Assembly (NCBI RefSeq): GCF_003254575.1 | Contig: NZ_QJUA01000039.1 | Location: forward strand, 1-54,575 | Source of the DNA: Mycobacterium kyogaense | Lineage (GTDB): Bacteria; Actinomycetota; Actinomycetes; Mycobacteriales; Mycobacteriaceae | Direction: 5' to 3' | Length of the DNA stretch: 54,575 nucleotides | Shown: positions 39,346 to 47,363 of the stretch, in pieces | Layout of the letters: each line of letters begins with the position of its first letter | How positions within the stretch are numbered: position 1 is the stretch's first letter | Position numbers and translations under genes: made by a program | The notes under the pieces: model-generated | Told to the model about the DNA's origin: nothing | Database searches by the model: none | What the model saw: the letters and a program-made list of their open reading frames with translations, nothing else

Positions 39346-42300
39346 CTAGTCGAACAGGTTCTCGGTGAGTGCGCTCGGAGAACCGAAACGGTGCGCGGTC
39401 ACCGACACCGACTGTTCGCGCAGGAAGGTCAGCATCTCGATCCGCCCCGCCTCGACCACCGGCTGCGCGTAGAGCGCGACGTCGACCCTGCCGTCGCTCG
39501 CCGCAGCGAAATCCTGCCGCGTCCCACCCAGCAGCCGCACGCGGGCCGGAGCGTAACCCCGCAACGTATTTCGCCAGGCATCCGTGTCCTCGACGCGGCA
39601 GGACACGCCGTGGGCGTGCAGCAACCCCGCCGTTGCCGGCGGCAAAGGCGCCGGAGTCGATACGGTGACGTGACTGCGCGCGAGGACACCAGCCGCGACG
39701 ACGCGCAGCAGCTCCGCAGTCGAGTCGTCCTCGGCGCGCACCGTCACCGGCACGGGCCGATAGCGCAGCACATTCTTCTCCGCCGCAAGGCCGGACACGT
39801 CGTGCGCCACGGCGAATTCCTGGTTCCAGGCAAGCGCATCGGAGGCCAGAGATCGCTGCAGGAAGTCGATGTCCAGCCCGAGATCTTCTGCCGCCGAGAG
39901 GAAATCGGCCAGCACCGGGGTCAGCGGGTCCCCGCCGGTGGCCGGGGCGCTACGCCAGTCGGTGAGTCCGACAAGGTAATTGGGGCCGCCGGCCTTGGTG
40001 CCTGCACCCACCGCGGACTTCTTCCAGCCGCCGAACGGCTGCCGCCGCACGATCGCCCCGACCGTCGACCGATTGACGTAAGCATTGCCGGCTTCCACCC
40101 GGTCGATCCACCGCTCGATCTCCGCACGGTCGAGAGAGTGCAGTCCCGCCGTCAGGCCGTAGTCGACCTCGTTCTGGATCGCGATCGCCTCATCCAGATC
40201 GGCCGCCTCCATCAGACCCAGCACCGGACCGAAGTATTCGGTCAGGTGGTACTCCGAACCGCGGCGAACCCCCGTCTTCACCCCGGGCGACCAGAGCCGA
40301 CCGGTGTCGTCGAGCCGGCGCGGCTCGACCAGCCACTTCTCCCCCGGCCCCAGAGTGGTCAACGCGCGCAACAGCTTTCCGTCGGCAGGCTCGATCACCG
40401 GCCCCATCTGCGCGGTCGGGTCCGACGGGTAGCCGACCGTCAGCGACGTGACGGCATCGACGAGCTGATCGCGCAGCCGTCGCGAGTGCGCGGCAGACCC
40501 GACCAGGATCGCCAGCGACGCGGCCGAACATTTCTGGCCGGCATGCCCGAACGCCGAGGCGACGAGATCCTTGACCGCCAGGTCGATGTCGGCGTGCGGC
40601 GTGATCACCATGGCGTTCTTGCCGCTGGTTTCGGCGAGCAGGGGCAGGTCGGGCCGCATCCGACGGAACATGGCCGCGGTGTCGAACGCACCCGTGAGGA
40701 TCAACCGGCCCACCCGCGGATCGGACACGAGTCGAGAGCCGAGCTCCCCCTCGTCGACGTGGACCAGTTGCAGCACGTCGCGCGGGACGCCGGCATCCCA
40801 CAGCGCCTGCACCATCACCGAGCCGCACCGGCGGGCCTGCGTCGCGGGCTTGATGATGACCGCGCTGCCCGCCGCCAGCGCCGCCAGCGTCGACCCGGCC
40901 GGGATCGCGACGGGGAAGTTCCACGGCGGTGTCACCACGGTGAGTCCGACTGCGACGGCGGTGGCACCGTCGACGTCGTCGAGGTCCTCGGCCAGGTGGG
41001 CATAGTAATTCGCGAAGTCGATGGCCTCGGAGATCTCCGGGTCACCTTGGTCGAGGGTCTTGCCGGTTTCGGCGGCCATCACCTCGAGCAGCTGCGCGCG
41101 GGCGGCCTCCAGGGTCCCGGCGGCGCGGCGCAGGATCGTCGCGCGCTCCCTGCCCGACCGGGCGGACCACGCGCTTCCCGCCGCGACACCGTCGGCGATC
41201 ATCGCCTCGAGGCGATCGGCGCCGGTGACGGTGTGCTCGTCGACCAACGCCAGCCCGGCGTCGGAGTGCGCGACGCGCTCGGTGATCGTCCGGCCCCACG
41301 CCCGGTTACCCGGCAGCGAGGGATCCGTGTCGGCGACGTTGGCGAACACCGGCCGCTCCGAACCGGCCGGATCGTCGGTGCGCCGGTCCTGGCGGCGATT
41401 CGGCTGCGGCACATCGGTATTCAGCGCGGCCAGCGATGCGACGAAGCGGTCCCTTTCCCGCTCGTAGAGCGGGTGTTCGTCGTGCAGGTCGAACACCGCC
41501 GACATGAAGTTGTCCTGGCTGGCCCCCTCTTCGAGTCGGCGCACCAGGTAGGCGATCGCAGCGTCGAAGTCCTTGGGGTGCACCACGGGCACGTACAGCA
41601 GCAGGCCACCGACGGTGCGGCGCACAGCTTCGGCCTGCGCTTCGGCCATGCCGAGCAGCATCTCGAAGTCGATGCGGTCACGCACACCGCGCCGGCCGGC
41701 GAGCACCCACGCGTAGGCGATGTCGAACAGGTTGTGCCCGGCCACGCCGATGCGCACGTTCGCCGTGCGGTCGGGATGCAAGGCGTAGTCGAGGACGCGC
41801 TTGTAGTTCGTGTCGGTGTCCTGCTTGGTCGGCCACGTGGCGACAGGCCAGCCGTGCAGATCGGCCTCGACGTGCTCCATCGGCAGGTTGGCGCCCTTGA
41901 CCAGACGTACCTTGATGCCGGCGCCGCCGCGCTGTCGGCGGGTCGCCGCCCACTCCTGCAGGCGCATCATCGCCGACAGCGCATCCGGCAGGTAGGCCTG
42001 CAGCACGATCCCGGCCTCGAGATCGAGAAGCTCAGGCCGATCCAGCAGGCGGGTGAAGACCGCGATCGTCATCTCCAGATCGCGGTACTCCTCCATGTCG
42101 AGGTTGATGAACTTCTTCGTCGGCGAGGTGGCCGCGAGCGTGAACAACGGCAGCAGACTGCGCTCCACGTGGTCGACCGCCTCGTCGAACGCCCACGGGG
42201 AATGGGGCGGCACGGTCGCCGAGACCTTGATCGAGACGTAGTCGACGTCCGGTCGCGCCAGCAGGCGCTCGGTGCCCTCGAGGCGCCGCTGCGCCTCTCC

Positions 42301-42768
42301 CCGTCCGAGGACGGCCTCGCCGAGCAGGTTGATGTTGAGCCCCACCCCGCGGTCGCGGATGCGGGCGATGGAGGGCCCGAGGCGGCGGTCGGTCGCGTCG
42401 ACGAGCAGATGACCGACCATCCCCCGCAATGCCTTTCGGGCGATCGGGATGACGAGGCCCGGGATCACCAGCGACAGGGTTGCGCCCAGGCTGATCAATC
42501 GCCGCAGGTGCCACGGCAGGAAGCCGGGAGCGGTCCGTGCGAGATCGCGCAGGTTGGCGGCGGCGACCCGGTGGTCGTCGGGGCGGATGACCCGGTCGAC
42601 GAAGCCGACGGTGAAGTCGAGACCGGCTGGGTCGCGGAGCACGTCGGCGAGCCGGCGAGCCGCTGCCGTGTCCCGCCGTCCCGCGGCGTCGTCGAGCCAT
42701 TCCCGGACCAGGGTCTCGACGTCGGTGAGCACATCGACGGTGGGGCCATCGCGGTCGATCAGGGTCAT
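39346..42768 (-). CDS. putA: Bifunctional proline dehydrogenase / P5C dehydrogenase PutA
   Basis: A 1140-residue fusion. The PRODH domain (about residues 60-450) shows YVSIKVSA, LDMEEYRDLEMTIAVF, GIVLQAYLPDA and KVRLVKGANLPMEH. The P5C dehydrogenase domain (about 520-990) has VVTPPWNFPVAIP, the Glu in LLAETSGKNAMVI and the catalytic Cys in GHAGQKCSAAS. The last 140 residues form a smaller C-terminal domain. No N-terminal ribbon-helix-helix DNA-binding domain exists, so it is not an autorepressor. It oxidises proline to glutamate at the membrane with FAD and NAD+. M. tuberculosis has two separate genes, pruB and pruA, in the equivalent region. A divergent LysR gene lies upstream. Confidence 0.95.
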   Translation of the reverse strand: MTLIDRDGPTVDVLTDVETLVREWLDDAAGRRDTAAARRLADVLRDPAGLDFTVGFVDRVIRPDDHRVAAANLRDLARTAPGFLPWHLRRLISLGATLSLVIPGLVIPIARKALRGMVGHLLVDATDRRLGPSIARIRDRGVGLNINLLGEAVLGRGEAQRRLEGTERLLARPDVDYVSIKVSATVPPHSPWAFDEAVDHVERSLLPLFTLAATSPTKKFINLDMEEYRDLEMTIAVFTRLLDRPELLDLEAGIVLQAYLPDALSAMMRLQEWAATRRQRGGAGIKVRLVKGANLPMEHVEADLHGWPVATWPTKQDTDTNYKRVLDYALHPDRTANVRIGVAGHNLFDIAYAWVLAGRRGVRDRIDFEMLLGMAEAQAEAVRRTVGGLLLYVPVVHPKDFDAAIAYLVRRLEEGASQDNFMSAVFDLHDEHPLYERERDRFVASLAALNTDVPQPNRRQDRRTDDPAGSERPVFANVADTDPSLPGNRAWGRTITERVAHSDAGLALVDEHTVTGADRLEAMIADGVAAGSAWSARSGRERATILRRAAGTLEAARAQLLEVMAAETGKTLDQGDPEISEAIDFANYYAHLAEDLDDVDGATAVAVGLTVVTPPWNFPVAIPAGSTLAALAAGSAVIIKPATQARRCGSVMVQALWDAGVPRDVLQLVHVDEGELGSRLVSDPRVGRLILTGAFDTAAMFRRMRPDLPLLAETSGKNAMVITPHADIDLAVKDLVASAFGHAGQKCSAASLAILVGSAAHSRRLRDQLVDAVTSLTVGYPSDPTAQMGPVIEPADGKLLRALTTLGPGEKWLVEPRRLDDTGRLWSPGVKTGVRRGSEYHLTEYFGPVLGLMEAADLDEAIAIQNEVDYGLTAGLHSLDRAEIERWIDRVEAGNAYVNRSTVGAIVRRQPFGGWKKSAVGAGTKAGGPNYLVGLTDWRSAPATGGDPLTPVLADFLSAAEDLGLDIDFLQRSLASDALAWNQEFAVAHDVSGLAAEKNVLRYRPVPVTVRAEDDSTAELLRVVAAGVLARSHVTVSTPAPLPPATAGLLHAHGVSCRVEDTDAWRNTLRGYAPARVRLLGGTRQDFAAASDGRVDVALYAQPVVEAGRIEMLTFLREQSVSVTAHRFGSPSALTENLFD

Positions 42769-42795
42769 GTATCCATGATCCGCGGTCGCGAACCC

Positions 42796-42802
42796 TAAAA
42801 TA
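42796..42802. promoter_or_regulatory. Overlapping divergent -10 elements for putA and its LysR gene
   Basis: Plus-strand TAAAAT (42796-42801) and minus-strand TATTTT (42802-42797) occupy the same 7 bp. Plus transcription would start at the ATG at 42808; minus transcription would give putA a leader of about 22 nt. Confidence 0.5.
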
Positions 42803-42807
42803 AAGCG

Positions 42808-42831
42808 ATGTTTTCTGAAGCAAAAGCATAA
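42808..42831 (+). CDS. Seven-codon leader ORF before the LysR gene
   Basis: ATG to TAA encodes MFSEAKA, 6 nt after the TAAAAT hexamer, so it would be translated as a leaderless ORF. It is in the same frame as the LysR GTG at 42838, separated by the TAA and two codons. The repeated NAAGCA units in it are low complexity. Termination next to the start may allow re-initiation. Confidence 0.4.
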   Translation: MFSEAKA

Positions 42832-42837
42832 GCAGAA

Positions 42838-43764
42838 GTGACGGTTCGCCGCCCCGACCTGCTCGACACCCGCCGGCTGCGCTTGTTGCGGGAACTCAGC
42901 GTGCGCGGCACCATCGCCGGCGTCGCCGAGGCACTGCATCAGAGTCCGTCGTCGGTGTCCCAGGCGCTGGCCCGGCTCGAGCACGACGTCGGGGTACCTC
43001 TGCTGGAGAAGGTCGGGCGCCGCGTTCGGCTCACCCCCGCCGCCGAAGTCCTCGTCGAGCACACCGCCGCCATCCTGGATCGACTCGAGTTGGCTGCCAG
43101 CGAGGTCGCCGCCCGCAGTGCCGAGGCGTCGGGGACGGTGCGCCTGGCCGTCTTCCAGTCCGCCGCGTCAGCGTTCATGCCGCAGATGCTGACCGAACTG
43201 GCGGCGCGCCATCCGCGGCTACGCGTGACGATGTCGCAGCGCGAACCGGAGCAGGCGCTCTACGAGACATGGATGCGTGAGTTCGACCTCGTGATCACCG
43301 AGGAGTACCCCGGCCATGCCGCGCGCGTGTACCCCGACCTGGACCGCGAACCGCTCACCTCGGATTTGCTGCGCCTCGCCGTTCCCCCGCGTGGCGAACC
43401 CTGGGACCAGGTGCGGACAGTCACCGATGCCGCCGCGCTTCCCTGGACCATGGAACCCGCCGGGACCGCTTCCCGGCACTGGGCCGAACAACTCTGCCGC
43501 CGAGCGGGTTTCGAGCCCGATGTGCGCTTCGAGACCGACGACCTGGAGGCGCAGATCGCACTGATCGAGAGCGGGAACGCGGTCGCGATCCTGCCCGACC
43601 TGATGCGGGTGCGACGCCGCCCGGACGTCCGGGTCGTCGACGTCGACACGCGCCGCCGCACCGTCTTCACCGCGACCCGGACCGCGCTGCGCCACACGCC
43701 CGCGATCCGCGCCTGCCGCGCGGCACTGGCGTCGGTGGCGCCGGCGGAACTCACCCTGCCCTGA
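42838..43764 (+). CDS. LysR-family regulator, likely of putA
   Basis: A 308-residue LysR protein. The helix-turn-helix is in the first 65 residues (LRLLRELSVRGTIAGVAEAL, then SPSSVSQALARLEHDVG), followed by an effector domain (about 90-300). Its position divergent from putA, 69 bp apart, and an AT-rich dyad TTTTCTGAAGCAAAA at 42811-42825 suggest that it controls putA in response to proline or P5C. GTG 42838 is only weakly supported by a ribosome-binding site; translation may depend on the leader ORF just upstream. Confidence 0.87.
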   Translation: MTVRRPDLLDTRRLRLLRELSVRGTIAGVAEALHQSPSSVSQALARLEHDVGVPLLEKVGRRVRLTPAAEVLVEHTAAILDRLELAASEVAARSAEASGTVRLAVFQSAASAFMPQMLTELAARHPRLRVTMSQREPEQALYETWMREFDLVITEEYPGHAARVYPDLDREPLTSDLLRLAVPPRGEPWDQVRTVTDAAALPWTMEPAGTASRHWAEQLCRRAGFEPDVRFETDDLEAQIALIESGNAVAILPDLMRVRRRPDVRVVDVDTRRRTVFTATRTALRHTPAIRACRAALASVAPAELTLP

Positions 43765-43778
43765 GCCCACTTTTTCCC

Positions 43779-43839
43779 GCGAGCAGACACGATCTCGAGC
43801 TGTTTTCGGCGTGTCGCGCTCGAGTTCGCGTCTGGTCGC
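43779..43839. repeat. Palindromic repeat, copy B
   Basis: Arms GCGAGCAGACACGATCTCGA... (43779-43800) and its imperfect complement (43818-43839, three mismatches) enclose a 17-nt loop containing TTTTCGGCGTGTC. It is nearly identical, in the same orientation, to copy C at 44422 and shares its ends with copy A at 9852. It is 14 bp after the LysR stop. Confidence 0.8.
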
Positions 43840-43900
43840 GGTTGAAGCGCCCGCGGCATGGGCAATGTAGAGGCGGTCCGCCACTGTCGAGGAGAACTTC

Positions 43901-44419
43901 ATGAGCACCACTGACGACACCACCCCGGGGCAGGATCTGACCGGGATCGTCGGGCACCGCTTCATCTACACCTACGCCAACGGCTGGCGCTACGAGATGT
44001 ATGTGAAGAACGACCACACGATCGACTACCGCATCCATTCCGGAATGGTGGGCGGTCGCTGGGTGAAGGATCAGCAGGTCGACCTCGTGGCGCTCGACGA
44101 GGGCCATTTCAAGATCTCGTGGACCGAACCGACGGGCACGTCGGTGGCGGTCAACGTGATCCCGGCCAAGCGCCGCCTGCACGGCGTCATCTTCTTCCCT
44201 CAGTGGGTCGAGCAGCACGGCGAACGCACGGTCTGTTTCCAGAACGACCATCTCGACGAGATGGCTGTCTATCGCGACGAGGGCCCGACGTACCCGATCT
44301 ATGTCGTTCCGGAGTTCGCGACGATCACCCTCTTCGAATACGTGGGCGCCGACGACGAGACGGTCATCGCGGTCGCTCCCGGGGAGCTACCGCCCGGCTG
44401 GGCCGACCGCACCAACTGA
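43901..44419 (+). CDS. padC: Phenolic acid decarboxylase
   Basis: A 172-residue PAD-family protein of the expected length. The lipocalin-like barrel is seen in GHRFIYTYANGWRYEMYVKND, DYRIHSGMVGGRWVKDQ and the C-terminal VIFFPQWVEQHGERTVCFQND. Family catalytic residues include the Tyr pair near the start and a Glu/Arg pair in the middle strands. It decarboxylates hydroxycinnamates such as ferulate or p-coumarate to vinylphenols, without a cofactor. GAGGAG lies 6 nt before ATG 43901. The gene stands alone between two copies of the palindromic repeat, which suggests an acquired cassette. Confidence 0.93.
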   Translation: MSTTDDTTPGQDLTGIVGHRFIYTYANGWRYEMYVKNDHTIDYRIHSGMVGGRWVKDQQVDLVALDEGHFKISWTEPTGTSVAVNVIPAKRRLHGVIFFPQWVEQHGERTVCFQNDHLDEMAVYRDEGPTYPIYVVPEFATITLFEYVGADDETVIAVAPGELPPGWADRTN

Positions 44420-44421
44420 CC

Positions 44422-44482
44422 GCGAGCAGACACGATCTCGAGCTGCTATCAGCGTGTCGCGCTCGAGTTCGCGTCTGCTCGC
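44422..44482. repeat. Palindromic repeat, copy C, likely bidirectional terminator
   Basis: Arms at 44422-44443 and 44461-44482 (two mismatches) enclose a 17-nt loop. It lies between the convergent stops of the decarboxylase gene and dapC. Confidence 0.8.
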
Positions 44483-44497
44483 CCCACGAAGGTGAGC

Positions 44498-45604
44498 TCA
44501 GGCCAGGCGGGCCACGGCGGCCGCGATGCGCTCGTCCGTCGCCGTCAGCGCCACCCGTACGTGACGCAGGCCGCGGGGTCCGTAGAACTCGCCGGGGGCG
44601 ACGAGGATGCCCCGTTCGGCCAGCCACGCGACCGTCTCGCGCCCCGGCTCGTCCCGGGAGGCCCATAGATACAGCCCGGCCTCGGAGTGATGGACGGTGA
44701 AACCGGCGGCGCGCAGCGCCGGCAGCAGCAGCTCGCGCCGGTGCTCGTAGCGGGCGCGCTGCTCGCGTTCGTGCGCGTCGTCGTCGAGCGCGGCCACCAT
44801 CGCGGCCTGTACCGGGGTCGGCACCATCATGCCGGCGTGCTTGCGCACCGCGAGCAGTTCGGCCACCACGGCGGGATCACCGGCGACGAAACCGGCACGG
44901 TAACCGGCCAGCGACGACGTCTTCGACAGCGAGTGGATGGCCAGTAGCCCCGTGTGGTCGCCGTCGCAGACGTCGGGATGCAGCACCGACAGCGGCGCGG
45001 CGTCCCAGCTCAACCCGAGGTAGCACTCGTCGGAGGCGATCAGCACTCCGCGCTCGCGCGCCCAGCCGACGACCTTGCGCAAATGGTCGACCCCGAGCAC
45101 CTTGCCGGTCGGGTTGCTCGGCGAGTTCAGGAACACCAGCGCGGGCGTCTGCGGCCCCAGCTGGGTCAGCGAGTCGGCTCGAACCACGGCGGCCCCGGCC
45201 AGCAGAGCGCCGACCTCGTAGGTGGGGTAGGCCAGTTCGGGGACGACGACGGTGTCCGTCGCGCCGAGCCCGAGCAGGGTCGGCAGCCAGGCGATCAGCT
45301 CCTTGGTGCCGATCACCGGGAGCACGGCCGACGTGGTCAGCCCGGTGACGCCGTAGCGGCGACCGAGTGCAGCAACCGCCGACTCCCGAAGTGCCTCGGT
45401 ACCGGCCGTGGTCGGATAGCCGGGCGCGCCGCCGGCGGCCGCCAGTGCCTCCCGGATCAGCGGCGCGACAGGATCGACCGGCGTGCCTACCGACAGGTCG
45501 ACGATGCCGTCGGGGTGGGCCCGAGCCGCGGCGGTGACGTCAGCCAGGGTGTCCCACGGAAAGACCGGTAACGGCGCCGATCGGCGCCGCCCGGAGTCAC
45601 GCAC
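44498..45604 (-). CDS. dapC: N-succinyl-diaminopimelate aminotransferase DapC
   Basis: A 368-residue fold-type I aminotransferase. Visible are DLSVGTPVDPV, GYPTTAGTEALRES, VVPELAYPTYEVGA, NSPSNPTGKV, DECYLGLSW and the PLP lysine in HSLSKTSSLAGYR. It makes N-succinyl-LL-diaminopimelate precursor from succinyl-amino-ketopimelate with glutamate. It is 23 bp downstream of fdxC on the same strand, the order known from M. tuberculosis (fdxC-dapC). GTG 45604 lies after a small GGGAC/GTCCC inverted repeat. Confidence 0.94.
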   Translation of the reverse strand: MRDSGRRRSAPLPVFPWDTLADVTAAARAHPDGIVDLSVGTPVDPVAPLIREALAAAGGAPGYPTTAGTEALRESAVAALGRRYGVTGLTTSAVLPVIGTKELIAWLPTLLGLGATDTVVVPELAYPTYEVGALLAGAAVVRADSLTQLGPQTPALVFLNSPSNPTGKVLGVDHLRKVVGWARERGVLIASDECYLGLSWDAAPLSVLHPDVCDGDHTGLLAIHSLSKTSSLAGYRAGFVAGDPAVVAELLAVRKHAGMMVPTPVQAAMVAALDDDAHEREQRARYEHRRELLLPALRAAGFTVHHSEAGLYLWASRDEPGRETVAWLAERGILVAPGEFYGPRGLRHVRVALTATDERIAAAVARLA

Positions 45605-45627
45605 GGGACCGTGTCCCGCCGATGAGG

Positions 45628-45951
45628 TCAGTCCTCACCCTGCGGGGGCAGGTCCTTGACCGCCTGCGGGTCGTTGTCGGTCTGGCCGACCTTCGATGCG
45701 CCCCCGGGCGATCCGAGCTCACTGAAGAAGTCGGCGTTGATCTGGGTGTAGCTGCTCCACTGGTCCGGCACGTCGTCTTCGTAGTAGATGGCCTCGACCG
45801 GGCAGACCGGCTCGCAGGCGCCGCAGTCGACGCACTCATCCGGGTGGATGAACAGCATGCGGGCGCCCTCGTAGATGCAATCGACAGGGCATTCCTCGAT
45901 GCATGCCTTGTCTTTGACGTCGACGCAGGGCTCGGCAATCGTGTACGTCAC
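45628..45951 (-). CDS. fdxC: 7Fe ferredoxin FdxC
   Basis: A 107-residue ferredoxin of the FdxA/FdxC type. Cys-x7-Cys-x3-Cys-Pro (EPCVDVKDKACIEECPVDC) serves the 3Fe-4S cluster and CVDCGACEPVCP the 4Fe-4S cluster; the 45-residue C-terminal extension is typical. It is an electron carrier for cytochromes P450 and other oxidoreductases. GTG 45951 follows TTAGGAGAAG. A candidate ECF-sigma promoter lies 23-48 bp upstream. Confidence 0.94.
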   Translation of the reverse strand: MTYTIAEPCVDVKDKACIEECPVDCIYEGARMLFIHPDECVDCGACEPVCPVEAIYYEDDVPDQWSSYTQINADFFSELGSPGGASKVGQTDNDPQAVKDLPPQGED

Positions 45952-45973
45952 GAACTTCTCCTAAGTCCTCTCG

Positions 45974-45999
45974 AACTACCTGTCCGGTGGGCTGTTCCC
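45974..45999 (-). promoter_or_regulatory. ECF-type (SigE/SigH-like) promoter candidate for fdxC
   Basis: The minus strand reads GGGAACA at 45999 downward and GTTC from 45976, with 17 bp between GGGAAC and GTT. Sequence and spacing equal those of the DUF3117 candidate at 17811-17836. Transcription would start about 15 nt before the fdxC GTG. Confidence 0.5.
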
Positions 46000-46080
46000 G
46001 GTAGGCGCGCTGGTCGGCGCGACCGGCTCAGCAAGTATCCCTGCCGCTGGTTGGCCGCGCGTGTCAGTGTGCCCTAACTC

Positions 46081-46107
46081 CGCGAATCCCCGATGGGGGG
46101 TTCCGCG
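46081..46107. promoter_or_regulatory. Imperfect inverted repeat in the fdxC-yceI gap
   Basis: CGCGAATCCCC and GGGGGTTCCGCG pair with two mismatches around a short loop. The 292-bp divergent region holds this, the fdxC promoter, and a weaker GGGAAT-N18-GTT match on the plus strand near 46170-46195; no gene is seen in it. Confidence 0.35.
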
Positions 46108-46243
46108 TGGTTACTGATACTAAACGTCGCAGATACCACGTGCGTGACACCTGCGGGAACGTGTCGGGAATGCATTCGGACTACGGTCCGTTTCATCGGG
46201 TGCCGCCGTCGGATGGTCCGACGCACGTCCGGAAGGAACACCC

Positions 46244-46792
46244 ATGACCAGCTCCGTAGCCACCGCCCTGCCGACCGGCACCTGGGCGATCGATCCCGTC
46301 CACTCCTCGGTCAACTTCTCCGTCCGCCACCTCGTGGTGAGCAAGGTCCGCGGCGGGTTCGACGTCTTCAGCGGGACGATCACCGTCGGCGAGGACGGCA
46401 CCCCCACGGTGGCCGCCGAGATCGCGGTCGACTCGGTCAACACCCGCAACGAGCAGCGTGACGCGCACCTGAAGGCCGCCGAATTCTTCGACGTCGAGAA
46501 CCACCCCGTCGCCACGTTCACGTCGACCTCGGTCCGCGAAGCGGGCGAGCGCTACGTGCTCGACGGCGAGTTCACACTCAAGGGCATCACCAAGCCCATT
46601 TCGCTGGATCTCGAATTCAACGGGGTCAACCCCGGCATGGGGCATGGCGAGGTCGCCGGGTTCGAGGCGTCAGTCGTGCTCAACCGCAAAGACTTTGGCA
46701 TCGACATCGACATGCCGCTGGAGACCGGCGGTGCCGTGGTCGGTGACAAGGTGACGATCACTCTGGAGATCGAGGCACTCAAGCAGGCCTGA
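46244..46792 (+). CDS. YceI-family lipid-binding protein
   Basis: A 182-residue YceI protein without a signal peptide, so probably cytoplasmic. The family pattern is clear: TWAIDPVHSSVNFSVRHLVVSKVRG, VDSVNTRNEQRDAHLKAAEFFDVE, the FTLKGITKPISL strand and FEASVVLNRKDFGI. YceI forms a lipocalin-like barrel that binds isoprenoids or quinones. GGAAGGAA lies 5 nt before the ATG. It is divergent from fdxC. Confidence 0.92.
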   Translation: MTSSVATALPTGTWAIDPVHSSVNFSVRHLVVSKVRGGFDVFSGTITVGEDGTPTVAAEIAVDSVNTRNEQRDAHLKAAEFFDVENHPVATFTSTSVREAGERYVLDGEFTLKGITKPISLDLEFNGVNPGMGHGEVAGFEASVVLNRKDFGIDIDMPLETGGAVVGDKVTITLEIEALKQA

Positions 46793-46835
46793 CAGCGGCG
46801 GGCCGCATCGCTGCACAGCGATGCGGCCCGCTCGG

Positions 46836-47272
46836 TCACCGGGCGATGGCTTCCTTGAGCCCGGCGGAGACTGCCTTGGTCGCGACCTTGCGACCCTTGT
46901 GACGCCTGCCCGAGGCGGAGCGCCTGCGGCGCAGCAGCAAGACCGCGACGAGGACGGCTCCCGCGGCGACCGCGACGGCGACGCCGGAGGCCTGCGGTGC
47001 GTTCTCGGCGACGGCGCTCTTGACCTCGTCGGCCTTGTCCTGCACGGAATCTGCGACCTGCGAGGCCTTTTCGCCGGCTGCCTGCTTCACGTCGTCGACT
47101 TTGTCCTTGACGTCGTCGACTTTGTCTTGACGTCGTCAACGGTCTGCTTGGCTTCGGCCTCCACGCGGTTGGCCGCGCCGTCGGCGCGCATGTCGTCGTT
47201 TCCGGTCGCGTCGCCGACTGCCTCCTGTGCACGGCCGGCGATTTCCTGAGCCTTGTCCGACAGCTCTCCCAT
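46836..47272 (-). pseudogene. CsbD-like / membrane-tail gene split by a one-base deletion
   Basis: Two frames cover one apparent gene. The first (47087-47272, 61 codons) begins MGELSDKAQEIAGRAQEAVGD, a CsbD-like stress-protein helix, after a good GAAGGAGAG site. The second (46836-47090) begins MKQAAGEKASQVADSVQDKA and ends with a membrane helix and a basic tail. Between them lie tandem units that read VDDVKDK; the first unit, 20 bp at 47112-47131, lacks one G and shifts the frame. Restoring it gives a continuous protein of about 145 residues. The first stop overlaps a GTG of the second frame (GTGA), so coupled expression of two pieces is also possible. Confidence 0.7.
47091..47131 (-). repeat. 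Tandem 21/20-bp repeat with length change
   Basis: 47091-47111 and 47112-47131 are the same unit except for one missing base in the second block (plus-strand TTGTCCTTGAC against TTGTCTTGAC). A partial third unit follows at 47132. It is the site of the frameshift. Confidence 0.8.
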
Positions 47273-47363
47273 GATCTCTCCTTCGATTTTCCGTTACTGC
47301 CCTACAGACGTCGGAAAACCGGAGAACCGAACGGCATGGGACCCGTGACGTCCGACACAGGGG

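Noticed and set aside
39115..42798. A 1227-codon open frame on the plus strand opposite putA
   Set aside because: It is the mirror of a GC-rich, high-GC3 gene; the predicted product is Arg/Gly/His-rich and lacks any domain, while the minus strand encodes clear PRODH and ALDH motifs.
46170..46195. ECF promoter (GGGAAT-N18-GTT) for yceI
   Set aside because: One base weaker and one bp longer than the two convincing candidates; kept only as a remark in the intergenic entry.
47273..47363. A SigF promoter for the CsbD-like gene (GGTTT then GGGCAG)
   Set aside because: The spacer is only 13 bp and the -10 differs at two positions, so it does not meet the SigF pattern.
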